Part shown: positions 7,546 to 15,630 of the stretch, one piece after another
How the letters are laid out: each line of letters opens with the position of its first letter
Position numbering within the stretch: the first letter of the stretch is position 1
Assembly: GCA_963712065.1 (NCBI GenBank)
Contig: CAVQGM010000001.1
Span: forward strand, 310,001-374,000
Direction: 5' to 3'
DNA: 64,000 bases
Source of the DNA: CAVQGM01 sp963712065
Lineage (GTDB): Bacteria; Actinomycetota; Acidimicrobiia; Acidimicrobiales; Acidimicrobilacustridaceae
Notes under the pieces: generated by a model
Database searches by the model: none
What the model saw: the letters and a program-made list of their open reading frames with translations, nothing else
What the model was told of the DNA's origin: nothing
Made by a program: the position numbers and the translations under genes

Positions 7546-9339
7546 ATGACGGCAGAGACCAGCAACCAGAGGCTGCTCGACTGGGTCGAGGAGTGGGTCG
7601 AGGTCCTCAAGCCCGACGCCGTCCACTGGTGTGACGGGAGCCCCGAGGAAGCGACCTGGCTGCGCGAGCAGCTGGTCGAGACCGGCACGTTCCACCCCCT
7701 CACCGAGGACCGGCCGTCGAGCTACCTGGCGCTCTCCGACCCCGGCGACGTGGCCCGGGTCGAGGACCGCACCTTCATCTGCTCCGAGCGGGAGATCGAC
7801 GCCGGCCCCACCAACAACTGGCGGGAGCCGAGCGAGATGCGAGCCGAGCTGCTCGCCCTCTACGACGGCGCCATGCGGGGGCGCACCCTGTTCGTGATCC
7901 CGTTCAGCATGGGCCCGCTCGGATCGCCCATCGCCCACATCGGCGTGGAGCTGTCCGACTCGGCCTACGTCGCCGTGAACATGGGGATCATGACCCGGAT
8001 GGGCCGTCCCGCCCTCGACGTGCTCGGCCCCGACGGCGAGTTCGTGCCGTGCGTGCACTCGGTCGGCGCCCCGCTCGAGCCCGGTGAGGCCGACGTGCCG
8101 TGGCCCTGCGACCCCGACAACAAGTACATCGTCCACTTCCCCGAGACCCGCGAGATCTGGTCGTACGGCTCCGGCTACGGCGGCAACGCCCTGCTCGGCA
8201 AGAAGTGCTTCGCGCTGCGCATCGCCTCGGCCATGGCCCGCGACGAGGGATGGCTGGCCGAGCACATGCTGATCCTCGGGGTCACGCCCCCGGGCGGCGA
8301 GAAGACCTACATCGCCGCCGCCTTCCCGTCCGCCTGCGGCAAGACCAACATGGCCATGATGATCCCCACCATCCCCGGGTGGAAGATCGAGACGATCGGC
8401 GACGACATCGCGTGGATGAAGTGGGACGACGACGACCGTCTCCATGCCATCAACCCCGAGGCCGGGTTCTTCGGCGTGGCGCCGGGAACGTCCGAGAAGA
8501 CGAACCACAACGCCCTCGCCAGCCTCCATCGCGACGTGGTGTTCACGAACTGCGCGCTGACCGACGAGGGTGACATCTGGTGGGAGGGGCTCACCGACGA
8601 GCCGCCGGCCCACCTGATCGACTGGCGCGGCCAGGACTGGACCCCGGACTCGGGCGCTCCTGCCGCCCATCCCAATGCCCGCTTCACCGCCCCCGCCGCC
8701 GCCTGCCCCTCGATCGCCCCCGAGTGGGAGGATCCGAAGGGCGTGCCCATCTCGGCCATCCTGTTCGGCGGCCGTCGCGCCACCAACGTGCCGCTGGTGA
8801 CCGAATCGTTCGACTGGCGCCACGGTGTGTTCCTCGGTTCGATCATGTCCTCGGAGAAGACCGCCGCCGCCGCCGGCACGGTGGGCGAGCTGCGGTTCGA
8901 CCCCTTCGCCATGCTCCCCTTCTGCGGCTACAACATGGGCGACTACTTCGCCCACTGGCTCGAGATGGGCCGCGGGCACGAGGGTGACCACCTCCCCCGC
9001 CTGTTCTGGGTGAACTGGTTCCGCAAGGGCGAGGACGGCTCGTTCCTCTGGCCCGGCTTCGGTGACAACAGCCGGGTGGTCAAGTGGATCGTCGAGCGCC
9101 TGGCCGGCGAGGCCGAGGCCGTCGACACGCCGATCGGGCGGGTGCCCGCCGACGGGGCGATCGACACGTCGGGCCTCGACCTCGACGCCACCACCATGGC
9201 CGCCATCCTCCACGTCGACCCCGAGGCCTGGCGACACGAGATCCCCCAGATCGAGGCCCACTTCGAGGAGCTCGGCGAGCGCCTCCCCGAGGACCTGAAG
9301 GACGAGCTCCGCAAGCTCGAGAAGCGCCTCGCCGACTAG
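7546..9339 (+). CDS. pckG: Phosphoenolpyruvate carboxykinase (GTP)
   Basis: This enzyme interconverts oxaloacetate and PEP using GTP, the committed gluconeogenic step. The 597-residue length fits the GTP class. AAAFPSACGKTNMAM near residue 260 holds the kinase-1a P-loop with the reactive hinge cysteine. GDDIAWMKWDDDDRLHAINPEAGFFGVAPGTS is the kinase-2 region with metal ligands, and FGGRRATNVPLV follows. The ATG at 7546 has a GGAGGT Shine-Dalgarno 8 nt upstream; earlier in-frame starts lack one. It is a single-gene unit followed by hsp20. Confidence 0.97.
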   Translation: MTAETSNQRLLDWVEEWVEVLKPDAVHWCDGSPEEATWLREQLVETGTFHPLTEDRPSSYLALSDPGDVARVEDRTFICSEREIDAGPTNNWREPSEMRAELLALYDGAMRGRTLFVIPFSMGPLGSPIAHIGVELSDSAYVAVNMGIMTRMGRPALDVLGPDGEFVPCVHSVGAPLEPGEADVPWPCDPDNKYIVHFPETREIWSYGSGYGGNALLGKKCFALRIASAMARDEGWLAEHMLILGVTPPGGEKTYIAAAFPSACGKTNMAMMIPTIPGWKIETIGDDIAWMKWDDDDRLHAINPEAGFFGVAPGTSEKTNHNALASLHRDVVFTNCALTDEGDIWWEGLTDEPPAHLIDWRGQDWTPDSGAPAAHPNARFTAPAAACPSIAPEWEDPKGVPISAILFGGRRATNVPLVTESFDWRHGVFLGSIMSSEKTAAAAGTVGELRFDPFAMLPFCGYNMGDYFAHWLEMGRGHEGDHLPRLFWVNWFRKGEDGSFLWPGFGDNSRVVKWIVERLAGEAEAVDTPIGRVPADGAIDTSGLDLDATTMAAILHVDPEAWRHEIPQIEAHFEELGERLPEDLKDELRKLEKRLAD

Positions 9340-9368
9340 TTGGCGATGTCGAGCACCGATCGTACGAT
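9340..9368 (+). promoter_or_regulatory. Putative hsp20 promoter
   Basis: TTGGCG (9340-9345) and TACGAT (9363-9368) are separated by an optimal 17 nt. The -10 lies inside the palindrome atcgtacgat (9359-9368), a possible repressor site. No HAIR or CIRCE element is visible. Confidence 0.45.
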
Positions 9369-9406
9369 TCCTGGGAGGAACCGATACTCCCCAGGAGGTG
9401 CACGAG

Positions 9407-9892
9407 ATGCTCGTCCGCTTCGATCCGTTCCGCGACCTGGACCGCCTGAGCGAGGAGCTCTGGGGCCAGATCCCCGCCGGCGGCGCTCCGGCCCGCATGG
9501 CCATGGACGCCATCCGTCGCGGTGACCGCGTCGAGCTCACCTTCGAGCTCCCCGGCATCGACGCCGACTCCATCGACGTCGAGGTCGAGAAGCACGTGCT
9601 CACCGTCAGCGCCGAGCGCCACGTCGAGACCGAGCGCCGCGAGGGCGAGGAGATCATCGTCCGAGAGCGACGCCACGGCCGTTTCGTCCGCCAGGTGAGC
9701 CTCGGCGACAACCTCGACACCGACCGCCTCGAGGCCACCTACCACGACGGCGTGCTCACGGTGACGGTCCCGGTGGCCGAGCAGGCCAAGCCGCGCAAGG
9801 TGGCCGTCGGTTCGGGACCAGCCTCGACCGAGGGCGGCGGCGACCAGGCGATCGACGTGCGATCCGAGCGACACGACGAACCTCCCGCCTGA
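9407..9892 (+). CDS. Hsp20/alpha-crystallin family small heat shock protein
   Basis: An ATP-independent holdase chaperone of 161 residues. The N-terminal LVRFDPFRDLDRLSEELWG is the classic small-Hsp start, the alpha-crystallin domain runs from about residue 35 to 130 (ELPGIDADSIDVEVEKHVLTV) and includes a GVLTVTVPV strand close to the usual GVL motif. The acidic tail is probably disordered. The ATG at 9407 is preceded by a near-perfect AGGAGGT (9392-9398). Stress induction is likely for the family but no known heat-shock operator is seen. Confidence 0.92.
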   Translation: MLVRFDPFRDLDRLSEELWGQIPAGGAPARMAMDAIRRGDRVELTFELPGIDADSIDVEVEKHVLTVSAERHVETERREGEEIIVRERRHGRFVRQVSLGDNLDTDRLEATYHDGVLTVTVPVAEQAKPRKVAVGSGPASTEGGGDQAIDVRSERHDEPPA

Positions 9893-9945
9893 CCCGCTAC
9901 CGGCGTTCGGCGCCCGACCCGGGCGGCCGACCGCTCGGCACGCAC

Positions 9946-9951
9946 TACGCT
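9946..9951 (+). promoter_or_regulatory. Putative -10 box of the AsnC-like gene
   Basis: TACGCT sits 27 nt before the ATG. The short leader contains the gaggagg Shine-Dalgarno, so this transcript is leadered. Confidence 0.35.
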
Positions 9952-9978
9952 CCAACCAGTCCCGCCGAGGAGGGTCCC

Positions 9979-10215
9979 ATGGCCGTCAGCGCGTACGTCC
10001 TCATCCAGACCGAGGTCGGCAAGGCCGCCCTGGTGGCCACGGAGGTGCGGGGCCTCGACGGGGTGATCGCCGCCGACGACGTCACCGGGCCCTACGACGT
10101 GATCGCCCGGGCCGAGGCCGAGTCGGTCGACGAGCTCGGACGCATGGTGGTGAGCCACATCCAGCGCATCGACGGCATCACCCGCACGATCACCTGCCCG
10201 GTGGTGAACCTCTAG
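9979..10215 (+). CDS. Stand-alone Lrp/AsnC ligand-binding (RAM) domain protein
   Basis: The 78 residues form one alpha/beta RAM domain: YVLIQTEVGKAALVATEVRGLDGVIAADDVTGPYDVIARAE, with the GPYD element that binds amino-acid effectors between dimers in Lrp/AsnC regulators. There is no DNA-binding helix-turn-helix. Such orphan effector domains occur in actinobacteria and may bind amino acids or modulate full-length Lrp proteins by mixed oligomers (inference). Good Shine-Dalgarno (gaggaggg). It is the last plus-strand gene before a double hairpin. Confidence 0.85.
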   Translation: MAVSAYVLIQTEVGKAALVATEVRGLDGVIAADDVTGPYDVIARAEAESVDELGRMVVSHIQRIDGITRTITCPVVNL

Positions 10216-10231
10216 CCAAGGAGCTCGCCCC

Positions 10232-10252
10232 CTGCAGGCCGGAGGCCTGCAG
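10232..10252 (+). terminator. Hairpin terminator candidate 1
   Basis: A perfect 9-bp stem (ctgcaggcc / ggcctgcag) with a gga loop, 17 nt after the AsnC-like stop. No T-run follows, as is common in high-GC actinobacteria. Confidence 0.6.
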
Positions 10253-10279
10253 CACCGCCGGTGACGCCGATGGCGAAGC

Positions 10280-10298
10280 GCTCCGCCGGAGGCGGAGC
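10280..10298 (-). terminator. Hairpin terminator candidate 2
   Basis: A perfect 8-bp stem (gctccgcc / ggcggagc) with the same gga loop as the first hairpin, just beyond the stop of the minus-strand membrane-protein gene. The pair insulates convergent units. Confidence 0.6.
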
Positions 10299-10301
10299 CA
10301 G

Positions 10302-10679
10302 TCAGGACAGGTCGAGCCCGATGGTCATGGCCCGGATGCCGAGGCCCATGATGAACAGGCCGCCGAACCCGTAGAGCAGGTAGCGGTACTTCTCCATCTG
10401 GGGTCGGTAGCTGTAGATGATCCCCACCGCGATGATGGCGACGAACCCATAGAACATGTGGAACTGCGGGTCCTCGTAGTCGTTCCGGCCGAGCAGCGCC
10501 ACGCCGATGGCGGCCTGCACGAAGATCGCCACCTCGGCCACGCCGGTGACCCACCAGAGGGCCTTGACCTGCAGTGCCCCGAGCCAGTTGGCCGCCAGCG
10601 CCCACGCGCCGGCCGCGCCGTTGCCGATCACGATCACCCAGGCGACGACGTCGTGGGCGGTGAGCAGGGCGTCGCTCAC
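10302..10679 (-). CDS. Four-helix integral membrane protein, unknown function
   Basis: A 125-residue protein with four predicted membrane helices, roughly residues 10-32, 40-60, 75-93 and 100-118 (VVAWVIVIGNGAAGAWALAA; VTGVAEVAIFVQAAIGVALL; FYGFVAIIAVGIIYSY; LLYGFGGLFIMGLGI). I do not recognise the family. The GTG start overlaps the stop of the upstream ABM-domain gene by GTGA, so the two are co-translated and possibly work together, for example in heme or quinone chemistry at the membrane (speculative). Confidence 0.7.
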   Translation of the reverse strand: MSDALLTAHDVVAWVIVIGNGAAGAWALAANWLGALQVKALWWVTGVAEVAIFVQAAIGVALLGRNDYEDPQFHMFYGFVAIIAVGIIYSYRPQMEKYRYLLYGFGGLFIMGLGIRAMTIGLDLS

Positions 10680-11035
10680 CCCTGGGCGCCGCCGGCGCCC
10701 AACACCACCTCGTACGACCAGAGCTCGCTGCTGGTGCTCACGGGCCCGCCGGGATGGCCGGGCTGCCCCTCCCGCTCCCCGCCGCTCGGGCGTGCGGCAG
10801 CGCCCTGGTGGCCGTGCCCGAACGCCGGCGAGGCGACCCACGCCTGGAAGGCGTCCTCGTCCCGCCAGCGGGTCACCACGAGCCAGGTCGTGCGGTCGTC
10901 GGTGGGCTTGAGCAGCTCGAAGCCCTCGAAGCCGTCCTGGCCGTCGACCGCCCCCGCCCGGGCGGCGAAGCGGTGGGCCAGCTCGTCGCCGGCTTCGGCG
11001 GGAACGGTGATGGCGTTGATCTTGATGATGCTCAT
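10676..11035 (-). CDS. Antibiotic biosynthesis monooxygenase (ABM) domain protein
   Basis: A 119-residue ferredoxin-like ABM-fold protein: IIKINAITVPAEAGDELAHRFAARAGAVDGQDGFEGFELLKPTDDRTTWLVVTRWRDEDAFQAW is the characteristic core of the HmoA/MhuD-type group. Family members degrade heme or oxidise small aromatics with O2. The ATG at 11035 gives the typical start. A Gly/Pro-rich linker and a short extra strand follow the domain. It is coupled by overlap to the membrane protein downstream and divergent from map. Confidence 0.8.
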   Translation of the reverse strand: MSIIKINAITVPAEAGDELAHRFAARAGAVDGQDGFEGFELLKPTDDRTTWLVVTRWRDEDAFQAWVASPAFGHGHQGAAARPSGGEREGQPGHPGGPVSTSSELWSYEVVLGAGGAQG

Positions 11036-11089
11036 TGCCCCGATCGTGGCCCGATGGGGCCCGGGCCCGCCAGTCCCGGGCGGCAGCCG

Positions 11090-11102
11090 TACACTCGACG
11101 CG
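11090..11102 (+). promoter_or_regulatory. Putative leaderless map promoter
   Basis: TACACT (11090-11095) then 7 nt and the GTG at 11103; no Shine-Dalgarno. It also supports this start over upstream in-frame codons. Confidence 0.5.
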
Positions 11103-12074
11103 GTGCTCAAGTCGAACGACCCGTGCTGGTGCGGGAGCGGCAAGAAGTTCAAGCGGTGCCACAAGGCGTCCGAGGAGCGCGTCCGCGCCGGGCGCCTCAG
11201 CCCCCTCCGCCCGGTGCCCGACTCGATCCCCCGCCCCGACTACGCCGAGTCCGGCGAGCCCCTCCGTGTGACCGAGCCCCGCACGAAGAGCCCCGACGTG
11301 ATCGCCCGCATGCGTCGCGCCGGCCGGGCCGCCGCCGAGATCCTGGCCGCCGCCGGCGAGCTGGTCGCCCCCGGGGTCACCACCGACGAGCTCGACGCCT
11401 TCGTCCACCAGGCCTCCATCGACGCCGGCGGCTACCCGAGCCCGCTCAACTACCGGGGCTTCCCCAAGTCGCTGTGCACCTCGGTCAACGAGGTCATCTG
11501 CCACGGCATCCCCGACGATCGGGCGCTGCGCGACGGCGACATCGTCAACCTCGACGTCACCATCTACCTCGACGGCGTCCACGGCGACACCAACGCCACG
11601 TTCCTCGTGGGCGAGGTCGACCCCGAGTCCCGCCGCCTGGTGCGGGTGACCCGCGAGTGCCTGGAGCGGGGCATCGACGCCGTGCAGCCGGGCCGGCCCA
11701 TCTCCGACATCGGACAGGCCATCGAGGCCCACGCCGAGGCCGCCGGGTTCCAGGTGGTGCGGGCCTTCGTGGGGCACGGCATCGGCGAGCAGTTCCACAC
11801 CGACCTGCAGGTCCCCCACTACTTCGAGCCTCGGCTCACCACCCCGATCGAGCCGGGCATGACCTTCACCATCGAGCCGATGATCGCCATCGGCACGTGG
11901 CAGCACCGCATCTGGGACGACGGGTGGACGGCGGTCACCGCCGACGGCAGCCGCACGGCCCAGTTCGAGCACACGCTGCTCGTCACCGACGACGGGGCCG
12001 AGGTCCTCACCCGGCTCGACGCCCCGCTCGACGCCGACACCCACGACACCTCCAGCGTGCCCGTCACCCCGTGA
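11103..12074 (+). CDS. map: Methionine aminopeptidase type I with N-terminal SEC-C finger
   Basis: It removes the initiator methionine from nascent proteins. Residues 8-20, CWCGSGKKFKRCH, form a SEC-C zinc motif like that of SecA, thought to mediate ribosome or partner contact. The catalytic domain (about residues 65-305) has the dinuclear-metal ligands: the two Asp in NLDVTIYLDGVHGDTNATF, the His in GHGIGEQFH, the Glu in TIEPM and the Glu in FEHTLLVT. The 323-residue length fits the extended MetAP1 group. The GTG start is backed by a -10 box 7 nt upstream. A 100-residue protein is coupled downstream by GTGA. Confidence 0.95.
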   Translation: MLKSNDPCWCGSGKKFKRCHKASEERVRAGRLSPLRPVPDSIPRPDYAESGEPLRVTEPRTKSPDVIARMRRAGRAAAEILAAAGELVAPGVTTDELDAFVHQASIDAGGYPSPLNYRGFPKSLCTSVNEVICHGIPDDRALRDGDIVNLDVTIYLDGVHGDTNATFLVGEVDPESRRLVRVTRECLERGIDAVQPGRPISDIGQAIEAHAEAAGFQVVRAFVGHGIGEQFHTDLQVPHYFEPRLTTPIEPGMTFTIEPMIAIGTWQHRIWDDGWTAVTADGSRTAQFEHTLLVTDDGAEVLTRLDAPLDADTHDTSSVPVTP

Positions 12075-12373
12075 GGCACGCCCGCTTCACCATCGCCGAC
12101 CTGCGTGTCGACGACATCCACGTCGCCCTCCAGTTCGGCGACCTCGTGGTGGCCCGCCACGACAACGCCGAGGGTGACCTCGAGTGGGAGTGCGTCGCCG
12201 CGTCGCGGGCGCCGATGATCTACGAGCGGGGCCCCCACCACCTGCGCATGATCACCACCGAGGGTCGAGAGCTGGTCGGCGACGTCGTGCTGGTCCGCTC
12301 GCACGACCGCGGCCACGTGTTCCGCGGCGTGGGTACGCTCCACGGGCTCGCCGACGACGAGCTCGTCGGCTGA
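12071..12373 (+). CDS. Hypothetical protein coupled to map
   Basis: This 100-residue, probably all-beta protein (RFTIADLRVDDIHVALQFGDLVVARHDN) has no motif I recognise and no signal peptide or membrane segment. Its GTG overlaps the map stop (GTGA, 12071-12074), so it is translated from the map message. GC-rich third positions support coding. A possible N-terminal-processing or ribosome-associated role would rest on context alone. Confidence 0.65.
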   Translation: MRHARFTIADLRVDDIHVALQFGDLVVARHDNAEGDLEWECVAASRAPMIYERGPHHLRMITTEGRELVGDVVLVRSHDRGHVFRGVGTLHGLADDELVG

Positions 12374-12407
12374 CCCGACGACCGCGAGGGGGAGGGTCGC
12401 AACGACG

Positions 12408-13361
12408 ATGGGCGCGCGCCACCAGGTGATCCGCACCGAGCACCTGACGAAGGTGTACCCGGGCGACGTCCTCGCCGTCGACGACCTCGACCTCGAGGTG
12501 CAAGAGGGTGAGATCTTCGGTCTCCTCGGTCCCAACGGCGCCGGCAAGACCACCACGGCGGGCATGCTCACCACGCGGGTGCGCCCCACGAGGGGGCGGG
12601 CCTTCGTCGGTGGCGTCGACGTCTGGGCTCGCCAGGCCGACGCCAAGCGCATGATCGGCGTGGTCCCCCAGACCAACACCCTCGACCGGGCGCTCGACGT
12701 GCGCGAGAACCTCTCCTTCCACGGGCGGTTCTTCGGCATGAGGGCCCGCACCGCGCACGCCGAGGCCGACCGGCTGCTCGAGCAGTTCCGCCTCACCGAG
12801 CGGGCGGGATCGCCGGTGGTGGCCCTGTCCGGGGGCATGGCCCAGCGGCTCATGGTGGCCCGGGCGGTCATGCACCGGCCGTCGGTGCTGTTCCTCGACG
12901 AGCCCACCGCCGGGCTCGACCCGCAGAGCCGCATCGCGCTCTGGGAGATCCTCGGCGAGCTGCACACCGGCGGGCAGACGATCCTCCTCACCACCCACTA
13001 CATGGAGGAGGCCGACCAGCTCTGCGACCGGGTGGCCATCATCGACCGCGGCCGGGTCATGGCCCTCGACACCCCGGCCGCCCTCAAGGCCGGCGTCGGC
13101 GTCGACACCGTCGTCACCATCGAGGCCGACGGCGACCTCGACGCCCTGTCCGAGGTGCTGTGCGCCGGCGTGCACGGCTCGACCCGCACCCAGATCGTCG
13201 ACGGGGCCCTGCAGCTCGGCGTCAAGGGCGCCGACGGTGTGCTGCCCACCATCGTGAACCTGGCCGACGACGCCGGCATCGCCGTGCGCGACCTGCGCAT
13301 CAGCGAGCCCACCCTCGAGACCGTCTTCATCCAGCTCACCGGGAAGGACCTGCGGGAATGA
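12408..13361 (+). CDS. ABC transporter ATP-binding protein (DrrA-like)
   Basis: ATPase subunit of a two-component ABC-2 exporter, 317 residues. It has GPNGAGKTTT (Walker A, near residue 44), LSGGMAQRL (signature), VLFLDEPTAGLDP (Walker B/D-loop) and LLTTHYMEEADQLCDRVAI (H-loop). The extra 80-residue C-terminal domain resembles that of DrrA-type drug or lipid exporters. A GGAGGG Shine-Dalgarno precedes the ATG. It overlaps the permease by ATGA. Substrate unknown; antibiotic, lipid or pigment export are all possible. Confidence 0.93.
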   Translation: MGARHQVIRTEHLTKVYPGDVLAVDDLDLEVQEGEIFGLLGPNGAGKTTTAGMLTTRVRPTRGRAFVGGVDVWARQADAKRMIGVVPQTNTLDRALDVRENLSFHGRFFGMRARTAHAEADRLLEQFRLTERAGSPVVALSGGMAQRLMVARAVMHRPSVLFLDEPTAGLDPQSRIALWEILGELHTGGQTILLTTHYMEEADQLCDRVAIIDRGRVMALDTPAALKAGVGVDTVVTIEADGDLDALSEVLCAGVHGSTRTQIVDGALQLGVKGADGVLPTIVNLADDAGIAVRDLRISEPTLETVFIQLTGKDLRE

Positions 13362-14194
13362 CCACCACCGACGCCGCGCTCGCCCCCGGGTCCATCGCCA
13401 GCTCCCGGAGCATGGGCAGCGCGTTCGGCGCCCTGCTGCTCCGCGACCTCACCGTGCTGCGCAAGAACCTCAAGGAGTTCCTCCCCCGCACGGTGCTGCA
13501 GCCGCTCCTGCTGGTCTTCGTGTTCACCTACGTGTTCCCGAAGATCGGCCAGGGGGTGGGCGGCGGCGAGGCCGGCGCCGAGGCGTTCTCGACGGTGCTG
13601 GTGGCCGGGGTGATCGGCACCGCGGTCCTGTTCCAGGGCATCCAGTCGGTCGCCCTGCCCCTCGTGCAGGAGTTCGGCTACACGCGCGAGATCGAGGACC
13701 GGGTGCTGGCGCCGCTGCCGGTCGCCCTCGTCGCCGTGGAGAAGATCGTCGCCGGGGCGGTCCAGTGCCTGCTGGCCGCCCTCATCGTGTTCCCCATCGC
13801 CGCCGTCGTCCCGGCCACCCCCGTGAACCTCCAGGTGCAGTGGCTCGAGCTGGTCACGCTGCTGCCGCTCGCCTGCCTCATGGCCGGGTCGCTCGGGCTG
13901 TTCTTCGGCACGCTGTTCGACCCCCGCACCGTGCCGTTGCTGTTCGGCGTGATCATCGTGCCGATCACGTTCCTCGGCTGCGTCTACTACTCCTGGGACT
14001 CGCTCGAGCCGATCCGCTGGCTGCAGATCGCCGTGCTGGTCAACCCGCTCGTCTACATCTGCGAGGGCCTGCGGGCGGCGCTCACCGACGTGGGCCACCT
14101 GTCGCTGTGGGTCGTCTACCCCGTGCTGATCGGGTTCACCGCGCTGTTCGCCGGGCTCGGCATCCGCTTCTTCACCAGGCGCGTCATCGCCTGA
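13358..14194 (+). CDS. ABC-2 type permease (DrrB-like)
   Basis: The 278-residue membrane partner of the preceding ATPase. About six hydrophobic helices are visible, including VLQPLLLVFVFTYVF near residue 48, VLVAGVIGTAVLFQG, LVTLLPLACLMAGSLGLFFG and LLFGVIIVPITFLGCVYY. The conserved EFGYTREIEDRVLAPLPV segment between helices 2 and 3 is the ABC-2 cytoplasmic coupling loop. The start overlaps the ATPase stop. It ends 21 nt from the convergent VOC gene. Confidence 0.92.
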   Translation: MTTTDAALAPGSIASSRSMGSAFGALLLRDLTVLRKNLKEFLPRTVLQPLLLVFVFTYVFPKIGQGVGGGEAGAEAFSTVLVAGVIGTAVLFQGIQSVALPLVQEFGYTREIEDRVLAPLPVALVAVEKIVAGAVQCLLAALIVFPIAAVVPATPVNLQVQWLELVTLLPLACLMAGSLGLFFGTLFDPRTVPLLFGVIIVPITFLGCVYYSWDSLEPIRWLQIAVLVNPLVYICEGLRAALTDVGHLSLWVVYPVLIGFTALFAGLGIRFFTRRVIA

Positions 14195-14215
14195 CGCCGA
14201 CCTCGGGTGGGGGGG

Positions 14216-14845
14216 TCAGGCGGGATCGGCCGGGGCGGCGCCGTCGTCGCCTTCGGCCAGTTGCGTGCTCGGCGTCCACTCGAGGTCGCCGTCGGCCCGC
14301 AGCTCGTGCACGGCCGGCACCGGCGTGGGGTCGGTGAAGAGCACCTCGGTGTCGCCGAAGTCGGCCGGACGCCCGGTGGGGTCGACGACCCAGCACGACG
14401 CCTCGAGGGCGATGCCGTTGGGGTCGGTGAAGTAGATCGAGCGGATGAAGCCGTGGTCGACCACGTCGGTGACCTCGACGAGGAACTGCGTGAGCCGGTC
14501 CTGCAGCGAGCGGAGGGCGGCCTCGTCGGGGAGGTTGAACGAGAGGTGGTCGAACTGGGTGGCGAAGTCCGGGGGCACGCCGGCGGGCTTGGAGAGCTCG
14601 CCCACGTCGGTGCCGTCCCACTCGAAGAAGGCGAGGGTGTTCTGGATGCCGATCTCGAAGAAGTAGTGCTTCATCGGGCCGGCCTCGAGCGTGGCGACGA
14701 GGGGCATGCCGAGCACCCCGTGGTAGAAGCGCACCGTCGCGTCCATGTCGTTGGTGACGAGGGCCAGGTGGTTGATGCCGCGCCAACGGGGCCGCTCGTC
14801 CGGCACCACCGCCTCGTCGTCGTACCCGTCGATCATCTCGGCCAT
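14216..14845 (-). CDS. VOC family (glyoxalase/dioxygenase fold) protein
   Basis: A 209-residue vicinal-oxygen-chelate protein with the paired beta-alpha-beta modules: GINHLALVTNDMDATVRFYHGVLGMPLVA (module 1), then FDHLSFNLPDEAALRSLQDRL and SIYFTDPNGIALEASCW (module 2). Candidate metal ligands are His in NHLAL, His in FDHLSF and Glu in ALEAS. VOC enzymes include ring-cleaving dioxygenases and glyoxalases; no substrate can be assigned. An acidic tail extends past the fold. Divergent from the HAD gene. Confidence 0.85.
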   Translation of the reverse strand: MAEMIDGYDDEAVVPDERPRWRGINHLALVTNDMDATVRFYHGVLGMPLVATLEAGPMKHYFFEIGIQNTLAFFEWDGTDVGELSKPAGVPPDFATQFDHLSFNLPDEAALRSLQDRLTQFLVEVTDVVDHGFIRSIYFTDPNGIALEASCWVVDPTGRPADFGDTEVLFTDPTPVPAVHELRADGDLEWTPSTQLAEGDDGAAPADPA

Positions 14846-14859
14846 ACTCCCGGACGCTA
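14846..14859 (-). promoter_or_regulatory. Putative leaderless promoter of the VOC gene
   Basis: Minus-strand TAGCGT (14859-14854), 8 nt before the ATG at 14845; no Shine-Dalgarno. Confidence 0.4.
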
Positions 14860-14866
14860 GCCACCC

Positions 14867-15613
14867 ATGAGCGCGACGAACACTCCCCCATCCGACGAGC
14901 GGGCACCCGTGCTCGCCCTGTTCGACATCGACGGCACCCTCATCCGGGCCGGCGATGCCGACCACCGCGCCGCGTTCGACCACGCCCTCGCCACCGTGTA
15001 CGGGGTGCCGGCCACCCTCGACGGCGTGCCCCTCGGTGGGATGCTCGACCGCCAGATCGCCCGCCTCGCCCTCGACGGCCACGGACTCGATCCGACCACC
15101 ACCGAGGCCCGGCTGGACGCGCTGGTCGACGCCATGGCCGACCACTACGAGGCGGCCGTCGCCCGCGGCGACCGCCTCGACCACCTGCTCCCGGGGGTGA
15201 CCGAGGCGGCCGAGGCGCTGTCTGCCGCCGGCGTCGGGCTGGGGGTGGTCACCGGCACCGCCCGTCGGGTGGCGCGGGCCAAGCTGCACGCCGCCCACCT
15301 CGACGACCTGCTGCCGGTCGGGGCGTACGGCGACGAGGCCGACGATCGGGCTCACCTGGTGAGCATCGCCGTCGAGCGAGCGAGCGAGCACTACGGCCGG
15401 TCGTTCACCACCGCGGCGACGGTGGTGATCGGCGACACCCCGCTCGACGTGGCCGCCGCGCGCGTCGCCGGGGCCCGGGTGGTGGCCGTCGCCACCGGCA
15501 AGGTGTCCCGTGACTCGTTGGCCGCCGAACGACCCGACGCCGTGCTCGACGACCTGGCCGATCCGGCGGCGGTGGTGGCCGCCGTGCTCGCAGCGGGCAG
15601 GGCGGCGGGCTAG
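14867..15613 (+). CDS. HAD-superfamily phosphatase (Gph/PGP-like)
   Basis: A 248-residue HAD hydrolase: motif I DIDGTLI near residue 20 (nucleophile Asp plus general acid Asp), motif II VVTGT near residue 128, and motif IV VVIGDTPLDVAAAR near residue 190. The cap is helical (C1), inserted between motifs I and II. Phosphoglycolate phosphatase-like enzymes share this layout, but the substrate is not fixed by sequence. Divergent from the VOC gene by 21 nt. Confidence 0.88.
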   Translation: MSATNTPPSDERAPVLALFDIDGTLIRAGDADHRAAFDHALATVYGVPATLDGVPLGGMLDRQIARLALDGHGLDPTTTEARLDALVDAMADHYEAAVARGDRLDHLLPGVTEAAEALSAAGVGLGVVTGTARRVARAKLHAAHLDDLLPVGAYGDEADDRAHLVSIAVERASEHYGRSFTTAATVVIGDTPLDVAAARVAGARVVAVATGKVSRDSLAAERPDAVLDDLADPAAVVAAVLAAGRAAG

Positions 15614-15630
15614 AGCCCTGTCATGCGACA

